The notes: a model not told the origin generated them from the letters alone. A stretch of 64,000 nucleotides of DNA from JAKPCT01 sp029553165 (GCA_035359995.1 DAORZT010000003.1:1-64000); one strand, 5' to 3'; shown: positions 50,232 through 59,487, counted from the first letter of the stretch. Program-made: numbers and translations.

Positions 50232-52946
50232 TTATTCCTCCAATTTGACGGGATTCATCGTTCCCCAATCCGAACCGAGTTTCAAATCAACAACTAAGGG
50301 GACATTTAATGATACCGCTGATTCCATCTCCTGCTTAATGATAGCTGCAAGTGTCGGCCAATTATTCTCCGGAACTTCAAATACCAGTTCGTCATGGACT
50401 TGCAATAATAGCCTTCCCAATTCGGGTCGTTCCTTTAAGTGTTCAAAGATCTTGACCATGGCAATTTTAATGATATCAGCTGCTGTTCCTTGGATTGGTG
50501 TATTGCGGGCCATCCGCTCCGCAAATGAACGAAGTGTAAAATTACGGGAGTGGAGATCCGGCAATTTCCGGATTCGTCCTAACAACGTTCGAGACTCTCC
50601 ACGTTCCCGTGCCTCTTCAATCAGTTGATCAACATACTTTTTTACTTTAGGATATTTGTTAAAATAAGCCTTGATAAATTGATCCGCTTCTTTCCGGGTA
50701 ATCCCAATATTTTGCGCCAAACCAAAACCGCTAATCCCATAAATGATCCCAAAGTTTACCGCCTTGGCCTGATCCCGCATCTCTCGGGTGACTTCCGACA
50801 GTGGCACCTCGTAAACAGCCGCTGCGGTATAACGATGAATATCTTCACCCTTTAAGAAAGCATCAATATAAGCTTCATCTTGTGAAAAATGAGCCATTAC
50901 CCGCAATTCGATCTGGGAGTAATCAGCTGCAAGTAACTTGAAACCTTCTTCCGGAATAAATGCCTGCCGGATGACCCGCCCTTCTTCAGTTCGAATTGGT
51001 ATGTTTTGCAGGTTCGGTTCTGTACTGCTTAATCTTCCGGTGGTCGTGACCGCCTGGTTAAATGTCGTATGAACCCGGTTGGTTTTGGGGTTAATCAGCC
51101 CAATTAAGGAATCAATATAGGTTGACTGGAGTTTCAAATTTTGCCGGTATTCCAAGATCAACTTGATGATGGGATGGGAAGCGATCAGCCCTTCTAATAC
51201 ATTGGCATCGGTTGAATACCCGGTTTTAGTTTTTTTCGGAGCCGTCAATCCTAACTTTTCAAATAAGATAACACCCAATTGCTTTGGAGAGCTAATATTA
51301 AATGGTTCGCCCGCAAGATCAAAAATTTCCGCCTCCAGCTCCTGCTGGCGTTTTTTGAGTACAACCCCTAATTCACTTAGGATTTGGGGACTAATCTTAA
51401 TCCCTTCACACTCCATCTGAAACAAAACCTTCAACAGCGGTATTTCCACATCATAATATAATTTATCCAAATTCTGTTCTTTTAACAATTTGGAAAACTC
51501 ATTAAACAGAAGCTTCATCCCTGCCAAACGGGTACCGGCAACCTTCGCAATCAGATCAACTGCATCCACTTTGTCAGGGATCTCAAAGATCGAAAGCCGT
51601 GTTCCCTTATCACTCTTAAACTCCGGTAAGCTTTTCTGGAGATATTTTTCGATTAAACTTTCAAGTTCAAGATCCCCAATTCCGGCATTGAGTAAATAAC
51701 CCGCAAGCAATGAATCCTCTAGCTTGCCGTCAATTATAATATTGTTTTGATACGCAATATAAAGCTGTTTCTTCAAATCATGCCCGTATTTGGTAATCGC
51801 CTCATCAGCCAATAGCTCCATTAAAACCGTTGGCCTCAGGTTGGTTTTTAAATTAAAATACCACTGCCGGTCTTCACAACCAATTGCCAGACCAAGCAAG
51901 CTGCTGTTTAATTTGGTAGCTGTATTCGTAACCAATTGAATGTAGCAATACTTATTTTGGGAGACTAACTCCTTAATCCCGGTTAAAATTGAATCAATGT
52001 TATCCGAAGAAACGATCTGGACCTCCGTTTTCAGCTCTTCATAGCTGGTTACTGCATCAACTTCTTTTCCTGCACCATCATTTTGTTCCAACTTCTTCAG
52101 TAAACTCTTGAATTCGTATTTTTTACAAAAATCAATCAGTTGTTGGTGATCGATCTCAAAATGACGACAGCAATTATCTAAATCCAAATCAATATCTAGA
52201 TCCACTTTAATCTCTGCTAAATGACGACTTAGTAGCGCTTGTTCTTGATATTTGACAAACAGTTCCCGGTCCCGTTCCCTGGCAATTCGATCAATATTGT
52301 GGTAGATTCCGTCGATTGACCCGTATTCGAGCAAATACTTCAAAGCAGTCTTTTCACCGAATCCCGGTATCCCAGGAATATTATCAGAAGCATCTCCCAT
52401 GATCCCTTTTAAATCGATCAATTGTCGCGCCGTCAGTTGATAACGTTTCTGGATGTATTCCTCATCAACCCGTTCAACTTCAGTGATCCCTTTCTTGGTA
52501 TAAAGCACAGTAACATAAGGGCCTACCAATTGAAACGAATCCCGATCTCCGGTAACAATCTCGACATTTATTTTTTGAGCCGCACCCTTACAAGCAATTG
52601 TCCCAATGATATCATCAGCTTCATAACCCGCTTGTTCATAGATCGGAATGCGCATAATCTCCAGCAATTGACGGATCAGCGGTAACTGCGTCCTTAAATT
52701 GTCGTCCATCTTACTCCGGTTAGCTTTATATGCTTGGTAATCCTGATGGCGGAACGTAGGCGCAGCAACATCAAAGGCGGTAATCAGATAATCTGGCTTT
52801 GCTTCTTCAAGCAACTTGATCAACATCATTGCCATACCATAGACCGCATTAGTTACCTGCCCCTCTTTGGTAGTCAATAACGGCAACGCAAAAAAAGCCC
52901 GGTTTGCCAAACTATAGCCATCGATTATAATCAATTTTTTGCTCAT
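50232..52946 (-). CDS. polA: DNA polymerase I
   Basis: 904 residues. The N-terminal 5'-3' exonuclease domain is intact ('IDGYSLANRAFFALP', 'AGYEADDIIGT', 'GDRDSFQLV', 'LKGIMGDASDNIPGIPG'). The polymerase domain has motif A 'LLAADYSQIELR', B 'RDQAKAVNFGIIYG' and C 'QVHDELVFEV'. The central 3'-5' exonuclease domain looks inactive: where E. coli has F-D-T-E-T-D, this protein reads I-Q-L-V-T-N, so both metal-binding acids are missing, as in other Gram-positive Pol I. It heads the polA-mutM-coaE operon. Confidence 0.96.
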   Translation of the reverse strand: MSKKLIIIDGYSLANRAFFALPLLTTKEGQVTNAVYGMAMMLIKLLEEAKPDYLITAFDVAAPTFRHQDYQAYKANRSKMDDNLRTQLPLIRQLLEIMRIPIYEQAGYEADDIIGTIACKGAAQKINVEIVTGDRDSFQLVGPYVTVLYTKKGITEVERVDEEYIQKRYQLTARQLIDLKGIMGDASDNIPGIPGFGEKTALKYLLEYGSIDGIYHNIDRIARERDRELFVKYQEQALLSRHLAEIKVDLDIDLDLDNCCRHFEIDHQQLIDFCKKYEFKSLLKKLEQNDGAGKEVDAVTSYEELKTEVQIVSSDNIDSILTGIKELVSQNKYCYIQLVTNTATKLNSSLLGLAIGCEDRQWYFNLKTNLRPTVLMELLADEAITKYGHDLKKQLYIAYQNNIIIDGKLEDSLLAGYLLNAGIGDLELESLIEKYLQKSLPEFKSDKGTRLSIFEIPDKVDAVDLIAKVAGTRLAGMKLLFNEFSKLLKEQNLDKLYYDVEIPLLKVLFQMECEGIKISPQILSELGVVLKKRQQELEAEIFDLAGEPFNISSPKQLGVILFEKLGLTAPKKTKTGYSTDANVLEGLIASHPIIKLILEYRQNLKLQSTYIDSLIGLINPKTNRVHTTFNQAVTTTGRLSSTEPNLQNIPIRTEEGRVIRQAFIPEEGFKLLAADYSQIELRVMAHFSQDEAYIDAFLKGEDIHRYTAAAVYEVPLSEVTREMRDQAKAVNFGIIYGISGFGLAQNIGITRKEADQFIKAYFNKYPKVKKYVDQLIEEARERGESRTLLGRIRKLPDLHSRNFTLRSFAERMARNTPIQGTAADIIKIAMVKIFEHLKERPELGRLLLQVHDELVFEVPENNWPTLAAIIKQEMESAVSLNVPLVVDLKLGSDWGTMNPVKLEE

Positions 52947-52972
52947 CAGGGAACTCCTTCAAATCATTAGTT

Positions 52973-53911
52973 TTATTTTAGCAAATGATAATGATAAAGG
53001 TCAGAGCCAATCAGACCTACTCCAACAGCATTGTCACTTGACAGTTTAGGATTCGCAAAGAGAAAATCAATCTGATTACGGTTACCGGATTCAAGCAAAG
53101 CTTGTCTTATCAATTGATTGGAAGCCACTCCACCCACTAACAGAACTTTGTTAATCCCAAACCGTTTAACTGCCAAAGCAGTGACTTCAAACAGACTCTT
53201 CCAGATACAATTAATAACTTGCCGCGCCAGGTCCTGATCCGGAATCTTCCCCACCAGACGTTGCGCTGCAGATTCGGGACCGGAGAAACTTAGGGTCAAT
53301 TCATTGGTAACTACCGGTAACAATTTTTTTATATCTTTCGAACCGGTTGCCAGTTTCTCCAAATAAGGTCCTGCCGGAAATGGCGCTCCCAGTGCAACTC
53401 CTACCCGGTCAACAAACTGCCCGACTTGCAGGTCCGATGTACCACCAATCTTTTCAATCCGGTAACCACCCTTACCGGGTGTCACCAACAAAAGTTCCGT
53501 TGTACCACCTGAGATATGCCACGCTAAAAAAGGTACTTCCGGTTGTTGTTGTTCATATAACCCCGCTCTGATATGACCTTCCTGATGGCTGGTTGGAAAA
53601 AACGGGACACCAAATAATTTAGCAATTGATTCTCCAAAAGCAGCTCCCACTTTAAATACCGGCAAGTAAGACCCGTCAACCGGACGCGGAAAACAAGAGG
53701 CAGCAACTGCTGAGATTTTGACTCGTTCCTGAAATCCTTCAAACAACCGCGGTAAATTACTGATATGTTGAAAGATTGCCTCTGATTGTCTTAGCCCTTT
53801 CTCACCGGGCTTAACTTCCAAAACTAACCGCAAATCTTTATGGATCAAACCATCATCATTAATGATCGCTAATGAAGTTGTATAACAGCTGGTGTCAATT
53901 CCGATTATCAT
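52973..53911 (-). CDS. TsaD/Kae1-like (Gcp, peptidase M22) paralogue
   Basis: 312 residues, ASKHA fold. It starts 'IIGIDTSCYTTSLAI' and has the metal-site pair as 'TSHQEGH' (TsaD has H-x3-H too), then 'HISGGTTELLLV' and 'VLLVGGVASNQLIRQ'. TsaD proper makes the t6A modification of tRNA, but this copy diverges ('PFPAGPYLEKLA' replaces the usual 'PGGP.IEKLA') and sits between nusB and polA, where Clostridia often carry a second Gcp-like gene. The function of that paralogue is unknown. Confidence 0.85.
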   Translation of the reverse strand: MIIGIDTSCYTTSLAIINDDGLIHKDLRLVLEVKPGEKGLRQSEAIFQHISNLPRLFEGFQERVKISAVAASCFPRPVDGSYLPVFKVGAAFGESIAKLFGVPFFPTSHQEGHIRAGLYEQQQPEVPFLAWHISGGTTELLLVTPGKGGYRIEKIGGTSDLQVGQFVDRVGVALGAPFPAGPYLEKLATGSKDIKKLLPVVTNELTLSFSGPESAAQRLVGKIPDQDLARQVINCIWKSLFEVTALAVKRFGINKVLLVGGVASNQLIRQALLESGNRNQIDFLFANPKLSSDNAVGVGLIGSDLYHYHLLK

Positions 53912-53942
53912 CTTTGAATACTCCTATAGAAAAAAACAGAGG

Positions 53943-54395
53943 TTATACCTCCGTTAGTTCTCCGTCTGTGGTAGTAATTACTGCTGGATCGTCTTTCGTT
54001 AAGTCTTTATAAATCTGACCTAAGATTCCATTTACAAACTTTCCAGAGTCTTCATCACCATATTTTTTGGCTAACTCAACCGCTTCGTTAATTGTTACTC
54101 CCGGCGGGACATCGTCAACAAATTTAAGTTCATAAATGGCCATCCTAAGAATATTTCGGTCAGTATTAGCCATTCGTTCTAAGGTCCACTCCTTAGAATA
54201 TTTGATAATCTCCTGATCAATCTCTTTGAGGTTTTTGATTGTTCCTTTTACCAGATCCTCAAGAAAGTTTTGTGATTTTTCGGGGAGTCCAACATCCTGA
54301 ATTGTTCGCGGCAGAACCTCCTGCCAAGGATTTCTGCCCACATCAGTTTGGAATAAAATTTTAAAAGCTAGATCTCTAGCAAAAGGTCGACTCAT
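53943..54395 (-). CDS. nusB: Transcription antitermination factor NusB
   Basis: 150 residues, all-helical. It has the opening 'RPFARDLAFKILFQTDVG', the middle 'ERMANTDRNILRMAIYEL' and the end 'PPGVTINEAVELAKKYGDEDSGKFVNGILG', given here in parts. It binds boxA RNA with S10 in rRNA antitermination. AAGGTGA lies upstream. In this order (accC, asp23, amaP, DUF2273, nusB) the neighbourhood is typical of Clostridia. Confidence 0.95.
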   Translation of the reverse strand: MSRPFARDLAFKILFQTDVGRNPWQEVLPRTIQDVGLPEKSQNFLEDLVKGTIKNLKEIDQEIIKYSKEWTLERMANTDRNILRMAIYELKFVDDVPPGVTINEAVELAKKYGDEDSGKFVNGILGQIYKDLTKDDPAVITTTDGELTEV

Positions 54396-54414
54396 CTAAT
54401 CACCTTATTTTGTA

Positions 54415-54642
54415 TTAATTTTTTGGCGGCAACATTTTACTCAAAATATCCCGAATCGAGTCTTCGCGATCAAATTGTGAACCAAGGTAAAAACCAACAA
54501 CGACACAGAAAACAAAGACTAATGCCGCGCCAAATCCTTTAAATACCCATAGTAAACCAGCCAAGAATCCAATAAACCCTCCGCTTAGACGACCTTTGTA
54601 TTTAGTGAAAACAGGGATTAATTCTTTAATTAATTCGATCAC
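54415..54642 (-). CDS. DUF2273 small membrane protein
   Basis: About 75 residues with two hydrophobic segments ('GGFIGFLAGLLWVFKGFGAALVFVFCVVVGFYLG' region, residues 18-51), followed by a charged tail. The family is found between amaP and nusB in Firmicutes; the function is unknown but probably linked to the Asp23/AmaP envelope-stress pair. GTG 54642 has AAAGGAG upstream; a longer GTG start at 54663 would overlap that site. Confidence 0.85.
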   Translation of the reverse strand: MIELIKELIPVFTKYKGRLSGGFIGFLAGLLWVFKGFGAALVFVFCVVVGFYLGSQFDREDSIRDILSKMLPPKN

Positions 54643-54674
54643 TCTAAAATGGTCTCCTTTCACGTTTGATTGGT

Positions 54675-55226
54675 TTATTCAACTCTGGTCCTGGATATTT
54701 CCCCAGCCACTTTAGTGACAAAAACTTGTATTGAGTTTGCTTTGATCCCTACTGTTTCCAGGATATAATCATTAACCTTAGTCCTGATCTCTTCCGAAAT
54801 TTTGGGGACGCTCAAATCAGGAAAAACGGTAATTTCAATAAATACATCCAATAATACATTCAGCTCGTTTTTTCCAGCCCTAATACCCACATGAGCATCT
54901 TTAACACCTTTTACCTGTTTGGTTGAACGCAACGCCAGACTCTCAATTGCCGAAACGGTGATTTGGACCTCACCAAATTGTGTATCATGGGTAATTGTCG
55001 GTTCTTCCCGACGGCGTTGCAAAGCCATTGCCAATGAGAGAAATCCTAAAAGTAAAGTAATAAAAGAAATGCTCCAGATCCAAATTAATTCCCGACCAGT
55101 TTGAAGGTTATTTAAATAATCAATAATAAATCCTGCTTGTCCGATAACAATTAGAAAGAAGACAATACTTACAAAAATTAAGATGACAGCATTAAGAAAA
55201 CTTACTAAACGGTCTCCAACTTTCAT
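54675..55226 (-). CDS. amaP: Alkaline shock response membrane anchor protein AmaP
   Basis: 183 residues. Two N-terminal membrane helices ('VILIFVSIVFFLIVIGQAGFI' and 'IWSISFITLLLGFLSLAMAL' regions) are followed by a cytoplasmic Asp23-like domain ('GEVQITVSAIESLALRST', 'GVRAGKNELNV'-type strands). In Staphylococcus AmaP anchors Asp23 at the membrane. The Asp23 gene lies 18 bases upstream in the same operon. Confidence 0.9.
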   Translation of the reverse strand: MKVGDRLVSFLNAVILIFVSIVFFLIVIGQAGFIIDYLNNLQTGRELIWIWSISFITLLLGFLSLAMALQRRREEPTITHDTQFGEVQITVSAIESLALRSTKQVKGVKDAHVGIRAGKNELNVLLDVFIEITVFPDLSVPKISEEIRTKVNDYILETVGIKANSIQVFVTKVAGEISRTRVE

Positions 55227-55244
55227 GAAGATCTTTCCCTTCCT

Positions 55245-55628
55245 TTACTTTACTTTTGGCTCGGTCGTTTCATCAGACTTAAATTCTACACCTTGAATAT
55301 TAACATTAACTTCAATAACTTCAAGCCCGGTCATGCTTTCAACAGCTTTCTTCACGTTTTCCTGGATTAAATAAGCTGTATCCGGAATGCGATAACCATA
55401 TTCTATAACTACATAAAGGTCGATTGCGGCTTGTTTTTCACCGACTTCAACCTTAACCCCTTTGGTGAAATTTTTCTTCTTGAGCAGTTCGGTAATACCA
55501 TCGACTACACCGCCACTCATTCCAGCTACACCCTTAACTTCAGTAGCTGCCAACCCGGCAATGATACTGACTACTTCATTGGCAATCCGTATACTTCCGG
55601 AATCATACTTCTCGATCGGCTCGATCAT
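55245..55628 (-). CDS. Asp23/Gls24 family envelope stress protein
   Basis: About 127 residues. Family features are 'GSIRIANEVVSIIAGLAATEVKGV' (residues 10-33), 'AIDLYVVIEYGYRIPDTAYLIQENVKKAVE' in the middle and 'IEVNVNIQGVEF' at the end. These cytoplasmic proteins associate with the membrane through AmaP and respond to cell-wall stress. GGAGG lies seven bases before ATG 55628. It follows accC by about 33 bases. Confidence 0.93.
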   Translation of the reverse strand: MIEPIEKYDSGSIRIANEVVSIIAGLAATEVKGVAGMSGGVVDGITELLKKKNFTKGVKVEVGEKQAAIDLYVVIEYGYRIPDTAYLIQENVKKAVESMTGLEVIEVNVNIQGVEFKSDETTEPKVK

Positions 55629-55661
55629 CAAGACACCTCCAAAACTTTTCTTAACAACATT

Positions 55662-57035
55662 TTAATCGGAGTCACTCTCGGATATACCTTCTGGAGGAAA
55701 AATTCTTGTTTCAATAAAGTTGGTGTAAACGTCACCTGCTCTAAAATATTGATTGTTAAGTACAATTTTATGAAAAGGGATGGTTGTTTTGACACCCTCG
55801 ATCTCAAATTCATCAAGCGCCCGGAGCATCCTGGCAATTGCCGCTTCCCGATTCTCATCCCAGACGATCAATTTGGCGATCATCGAATCGTAGTGTGGCG
55901 GAATTGCATATCCCTGGTAGGCAGAGCTGTCAACCCTGACTCCCGGACCGCTCGGAATATGATAAAGTGAGATTTGTCCCGGAGAAGGCATAAAGTTCTT
56001 CTCAGGATCTTCGGCGTTGATGCGACACTCAATTGAATGTCCCCTGACTTCAATGTTTGACTGCTTTAACTTTAACTTTAATCCGGCAGCAATCTTAATC
56101 TGCTCTTTGATTAGATCAACACCGGTGACCATCTCGGTAACAGGATGTTCAACCTGGATCCGGGTGTTCATCTCCATAAAGTAAAATTGACCGTCTTTAT
56201 CAAGCAGGAACTCTACTGTTCCGGCATTGGCATAACCGACTGATTTAGCGCCTTTAAGCGCGGCTTCGCCCATTTTACGGCGGAGTTCCGGTGTGACCGC
56301 CGGTGAAGGAGCTTCCTCAATTACTTTTTGGCGCCGACGCTGAATCGAACAGTCACGTTCACCTAAATATACACCATTGCCATATTCATCTAACAGCAGC
56401 TGAATCTCAATATGTTTTGGCTCTTCAATGAACTTCTCCATATAAAGCTCCGGATTGCCAAAAGCAGCCTCTGCTTCACTTTGAGCAGTCCGATAAGCAT
56501 TGAGCAGTTCTTCTTCATTATAGACAACCCTGATACCACGGCCGCCGCCACCGGCAGAAGCCTTAATGATTACCGGGTATCCAATCTCTTTAGCCAACTC
56601 AATTGCTTGATCTTCATCTTCGAGAGCCCCATCCGATCCCGGTACTACCGGAACTCCGGCATTTTTCATCGTCTGTTTGGCGATGGCCTTATCACCCATC
56701 TTTTCAATCGCTTCAGCCGAAGGTCCAATGAACTTAATCTTATGGGTCTCACAGATCTCTGCAAAACGGGCATTCTCAGCTAAAAATCCATATCCCGGAT
56801 GAATCGCATCAACCCCGGCAATTGTTGCTGCACTAATAATATTAGGAATATTCAAATAGCTGCGATTTCCGGCAGCCGGTCCAACGCAAAAGGCTTCATC
56901 AGCATAGTGGGCATGAAGTGAATTGCGATCTGCTTCTGAATAGATCGCCACGGTCTTAATACCCATTTCTTTGCACGCACGAATGATCCGAAGCGCTATT
57001 TCGCCCCGGTTGGCAATCAGTATTTTTTTAAACAT
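55662..57035 (-). CDS. accC: Biotin carboxylase subunit of acetyl-CoA carboxylase
   Basis: 457 residues, ATP-grasp enzyme. It starts 'FKKILIANRGEIALRIIRA', has the glycine-rich ATP loop 'KASAGGGGRGIRVV' and the active-site stretch 'EMNTRIQVEHPVTEMVTG'. It carboxylates the biotin on AccB, the first step of fatty acid synthesis. It follows accB by 32 bases; the carboxyltransferase genes accA/accD are not in the window. Confidence 0.96.
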   Translation of the reverse strand: MFKKILIANRGEIALRIIRACKEMGIKTVAIYSEADRNSLHAHYADEAFCVGPAAGNRSYLNIPNIISAATIAGVDAIHPGYGFLAENARFAEICETHKIKFIGPSAEAIEKMGDKAIAKQTMKNAGVPVVPGSDGALEDEDQAIELAKEIGYPVIIKASAGGGGRGIRVVYNEEELLNAYRTAQSEAEAAFGNPELYMEKFIEEPKHIEIQLLLDEYGNGVYLGERDCSIQRRRQKVIEEAPSPAVTPELRRKMGEAALKGAKSVGYANAGTVEFLLDKDGQFYFMEMNTRIQVEHPVTEMVTGVDLIKEQIKIAAGLKLKLKQSNIEVRGHSIECRINAEDPEKNFMPSPGQISLYHIPSGPGVRVDSSAYQGYAIPPHYDSMIAKLIVWDENREAAIARMLRALDEFEIEGVKTTIPFHKIVLNNQYFRAGDVYTNFIETRIFPPEGISESDSD

Positions 57036-57067
57036 TAAATAAGCACACCTCCACAGTTGAGTTTAGA

Positions 57068-57559
57068 TCAGGTCTTTTCCAAAATAAACAGTGGTTGTCC
57101 AAACTCAACCGGTTGTGCATTCTCTACTAATATATCAACTATTTTACCACGCCATTCACTTTCAATTTCGTTCATTAATTTCATTGCTTCGATAATGCAC
57201 ACAACTTGACCGACTTCAATCACTTGTCCAACTTGGACATAAGGATCTGATTCCGGACTAGGCGCCGCATAGAAGGTTCCTACCATCGGAGCAGGAATAT
57301 AGACTTGATTCGGCCCTAATCCTTCATTCTTCTCCTCTGCTACCTGCGGTGGCGCCTGATAGTTAACCTGAGCCGCAGGCATCGCTATTGGCGCTACGGC
57401 TGGTACTGTAGCGACCGGAACATGGTTTGTTGAAATATGACTAATAACATCATTTCCTTTTTTTATAATCAGTTTACTACCTTCACTTTCATAATTGAAC
57501 TCGACAATATCTGTTCCATCCAGCATTCTGATTAATTCTTTAACTTCCTTAATATTCAT
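57068..57559 (-). CDS. accB: Biotin carboxyl carrier protein
   Basis: 163 residues. An N-terminal part typical of AccB ('IKEVKELIRMLDGTDIVEFNYE'), an Ala/Pro-rich linker (residues 45-80) and the biotinyl domain with the biotin Lys in 'EAMKLMNEIE'. First gene of the accB-accC operon, with a likely promoter and inverted repeat upstream. Genes for SpoIIIA before and AccBC after is the usual Firmicute order. Confidence 0.96.
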   Translation of the reverse strand: MNIKEVKELIRMLDGTDIVEFNYESEGSKLIIKKGNDVISHISTNHVPVATVPAVAPIAMPAAQVNYQAPPQVAEEKNEGLGPNQVYIPAPMVGTFYAAPSPESDPYVQVGQVIEVGQVVCIIEAMKLMNEIESEWRGKIVDILVENAQPVEFGQPLFILEKT

Positions 57560-57633
57560 CTAAGTCCTCCTTCTGAGGGTTGGCAAAAATAATAAGAATA
57601 TTTATTCACCAGTGAGGAAAGATTTCCTTCTTT

Positions 57634-57662
57634 TTATTAATTTTATCCTTGCATGTAGTCAA
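57634..57662 (-). promoter_or_regulatory. Candidate sigma-A promoter of accB
   Basis: On the minus strand TTGACT (57662-57657), a 17-base spacer and TAATAA (57639-57634). The leader to accB would be about 70 bases. Confidence 0.6.
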
Positions 57663-57670
57663 TATGCAAG
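57648..57670. promoter_or_regulatory. Inverted repeat across the accB -35 element (possible operator)
   Basis: CTTGCAT (57648-57654) and ATGCAAG (57664-57670) are perfect 7-base arms with a 9-base spacer that contains the -35 hexamer. A repressor bound there would block the promoter. The sequence does not match the FapR site I know from Bacillus. Confidence 0.45.
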
Positions 57671-57771
57671 ATCCTAACGCTTAAATAGGTGGTTTGTTGC
57701 TTAATGTTTACACAATGTTTAACTTATTTTACACTTCTAAAATTTGATTTACTCAATTATTTATTATTTTT

Positions 57772-58308
57772 TTAGCGTTGATAATTTTCAACAATTTGAA
57801 TCTGGTCCAAGCTATAGCCGGTAACCTCTGCAGCAACCTGCCCAATCACCCTGACTTGTTCCATTTGAAGTTTTTGAGGTAAAACGATTGTAACCAATTT
57901 ACGGCTAATATTTACCAACACATCTTGATAACCGTTGGCTTTCAGCAGACTTTCCAATTCAGTCTCCTTTGAAGTTGCCAGTGTCAACCGCCACAGTTCC
58001 TGTTCCGCTTCTTTACGGACTTGATCCGATAGACCAACTCTTTCCAGTAATTCCTGGATTCGCGCCATCTCTTGACTTCGCTCCCGATCTCTTGTTAATT
58101 TAATCTCCAGTAAACTATCTTGCTCGTCATAATCAGAATTAACCTTTAAAACAACAGATTTACTGCTTGGTTGAGGAACAACCGGCTTTTCTTGATTGAG
58201 GGCGCCGATATAGCGATAACCAAGATAAAACAAAGTCGTTCCAATCATTATTAAGATAAATAACAAATAGGTTTGCGAGTTACTAAGATCAATCTTTTTA
58301 AAATTCAT
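57772..58308 (-). CDS. spoIIIAH: Stage III sporulation protein AH
   Basis: 178 residues. One N-terminal membrane segment ('TYLLFILIMIGTTLFYLGYRYIG', in part) and an extracytoplasmic ring-building domain ('ELESLLKANGYQDVLVNI', 'KLVTIVLPQKLQMEQVRVIGQVA'). SpoIIIAH in the mother cell membrane binds SpoIIQ of the forespore to make the feeding channel. Last gene of the eight-gene operon; a terminator was not obvious after it. Confidence 0.93.
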   Translation of the reverse strand: MNFKKIDLSNSQTYLLFILIMIGTTLFYLGYRYIGALNQEKPVVPQPSSKSVVLKVNSDYDEQDSLLEIKLTRDRERSQEMARIQELLERVGLSDQVRKEAEQELWRLTLATSKETELESLLKANGYQDVLVNISRKLVTIVLPQKLQMEQVRVIGQVAAEVTGYSLDQIQIVENYQR

Positions 58309-58311
58309 TTT

Positions 58312-58938
58312 TCACTCTTCCTTTCTGATCTCTCCAGCTAATACTAAAACCCGGTGCATTGGCAGATTCAAACTGGTAACTACGGTTTGGGTCAAACGCT
58401 GTTTGATCCGGGGATCACGGGCACCGGTTGCAACAACAACGACTCCTTCAACCTCCGGAGCCAGTTCTTCTCTTAACACCGGACTATCTTTGCCATCTCT
58501 GCTTTTGGCAAATACCAGTTCATCACTGCTGCTCTCTTCAGTGTTAATCTCATTTTGTTGCTGCGCAACCCGTTTATTGCTTCGTGATTGCCGTTCCCAA
58601 ATGTAGCGGTTCCCCGATTTTAGATTTACGTCCACCCTTACCTCACCAGCCCCGGCAATGTTTCGCAGCACTCTCTCCAGCTCCCGCTCCAACCGTTGTT
58701 CAGTTTCATAAATCTCTTTGGTAGTCTTGTTATTAACATCTACTGCTTCTAAATCTCTATTTACCGGCGGATTGGCCGGCACACCAATCAAGTTACCTCT
58801 TTGATGTTCACCGCTACCGCTAAAAAGCAATAACAAACCAATTCCGGCTAAAATGATTACTACCCATAACGAACTTGACTTCGCTGCCAAATTTTTGATA
58901 ATTTGCTTTAGATCCAGCTTATTTGGTCCATCATTCAT
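58312..58938 (-). CDS. spoIIIAG: Stage III sporulation protein AG
   Basis: 208 residues. One membrane helix ('SSLWVVIILAGIGLLLLFSG') and a soluble domain with the ring-building motif and 'VEGVVVVATGARDPRIKQRLTQTV' near the end (residues 164-187). SpoIIIAG forms a large ring in the mother cell-forespore channel. Its start overlaps spoIIIAF by 8 bases. Confidence 0.93.
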   Translation of the reverse strand: MNDGPNKLDLKQIIKNLAAKSSSLWVVIILAGIGLLLLFSGSGEHQRGNLIGVPANPPVNRDLEAVDVNNKTTKEIYETEQRLERELERVLRNIAGAGEVRVDVNLKSGNRYIWERQSRSNKRVAQQQNEINTEESSSDELVFAKSRDGKDSPVLREELAPEVEGVVVVATGARDPRIKQRLTQTVVTSLNLPMHRVLVLAGEIRKEE

Positions 58939-59482
58939 TCCAATTCACCTCAATTTGTTCCGGAGTTATATTTAGATCACTAACCACGGCGATCATTTTA
59001 CAGATCTCTTGCCTGATTTTAGCCTGAAAAGCCGGAGTTAATTGCTGTTCATTTTTTGATTTCACTGTAATCACCATCCTCTCCAGTTGCCCGTTTTTCT
59101 GTTCCAATTTAAGTTGTTCTAACTCAACCTCATCAATTAGGGTGATTATCTTTTTAATCTTGGTTTCCAATCCTTGAAAATTCTTGGCAACAAACACCGA
59201 CTCCCATCGTCCCCGGAGCTTTTCCCCCTCTGTAATCAACCTGTCAGTTACCGGTGTTGGCGTCACTTCAATTTCAGGAGCGGACAAAGTCGCTACCGTT
59301 ATCAGGTCAATCGGAATATTAAACAGTTGGGTCAATGGTTGCATTAAGAACATGATCACTATTAAACCAAGCACCAATCTGGTAACTCCTTTTAAACTGT
59401 TGTTTGGCAACAGCAGCTCCAGAAAACCTGCAACAATTATTAAACTGATTATTCTTTTTAACCAATCTGCAATCTGCACCAT
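58931..59482 (-). CDS. spoIIIAF: Stage III sporulation protein AF
   Basis: About 183 residues. Two N-terminal membrane segments ('IISLIIVAGFLELLLPNNSLKG' region, with the family hallmark 'LELLLP', and 'LVLGLIVIMFLMQPL') and an extracytoplasmic domain with a ring-building-like end ('ITPEQIEVNW'). AGGTGA five bases before ATG 59482 supports the start. Part of the SpoIIIA channel complex. Confidence 0.92.
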   Translation of the reverse strand: MVQIADWLKRIISLIIVAGFLELLLPNNSLKGVTRLVLGLIVIMFLMQPLTQLFNIPIDLITVATLSAPEIEVTPTPVTDRLITEGEKLRGRWESVFVAKNFQGLETKIKKIITLIDEVELEQLKLEQKNGQLERMVITVKSKNEQQLTPAFQAKIRQEICKMIAVVSDLNITPEQIEVNWNE

Positions 59483-59487
59483 TTGTT

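Noticed and set aside
55431..55970. 179-codon frame antisense to asp23 and accC
   Set aside because: No binding site, no recognisable motif, and it lies fully opposite two certain genes.
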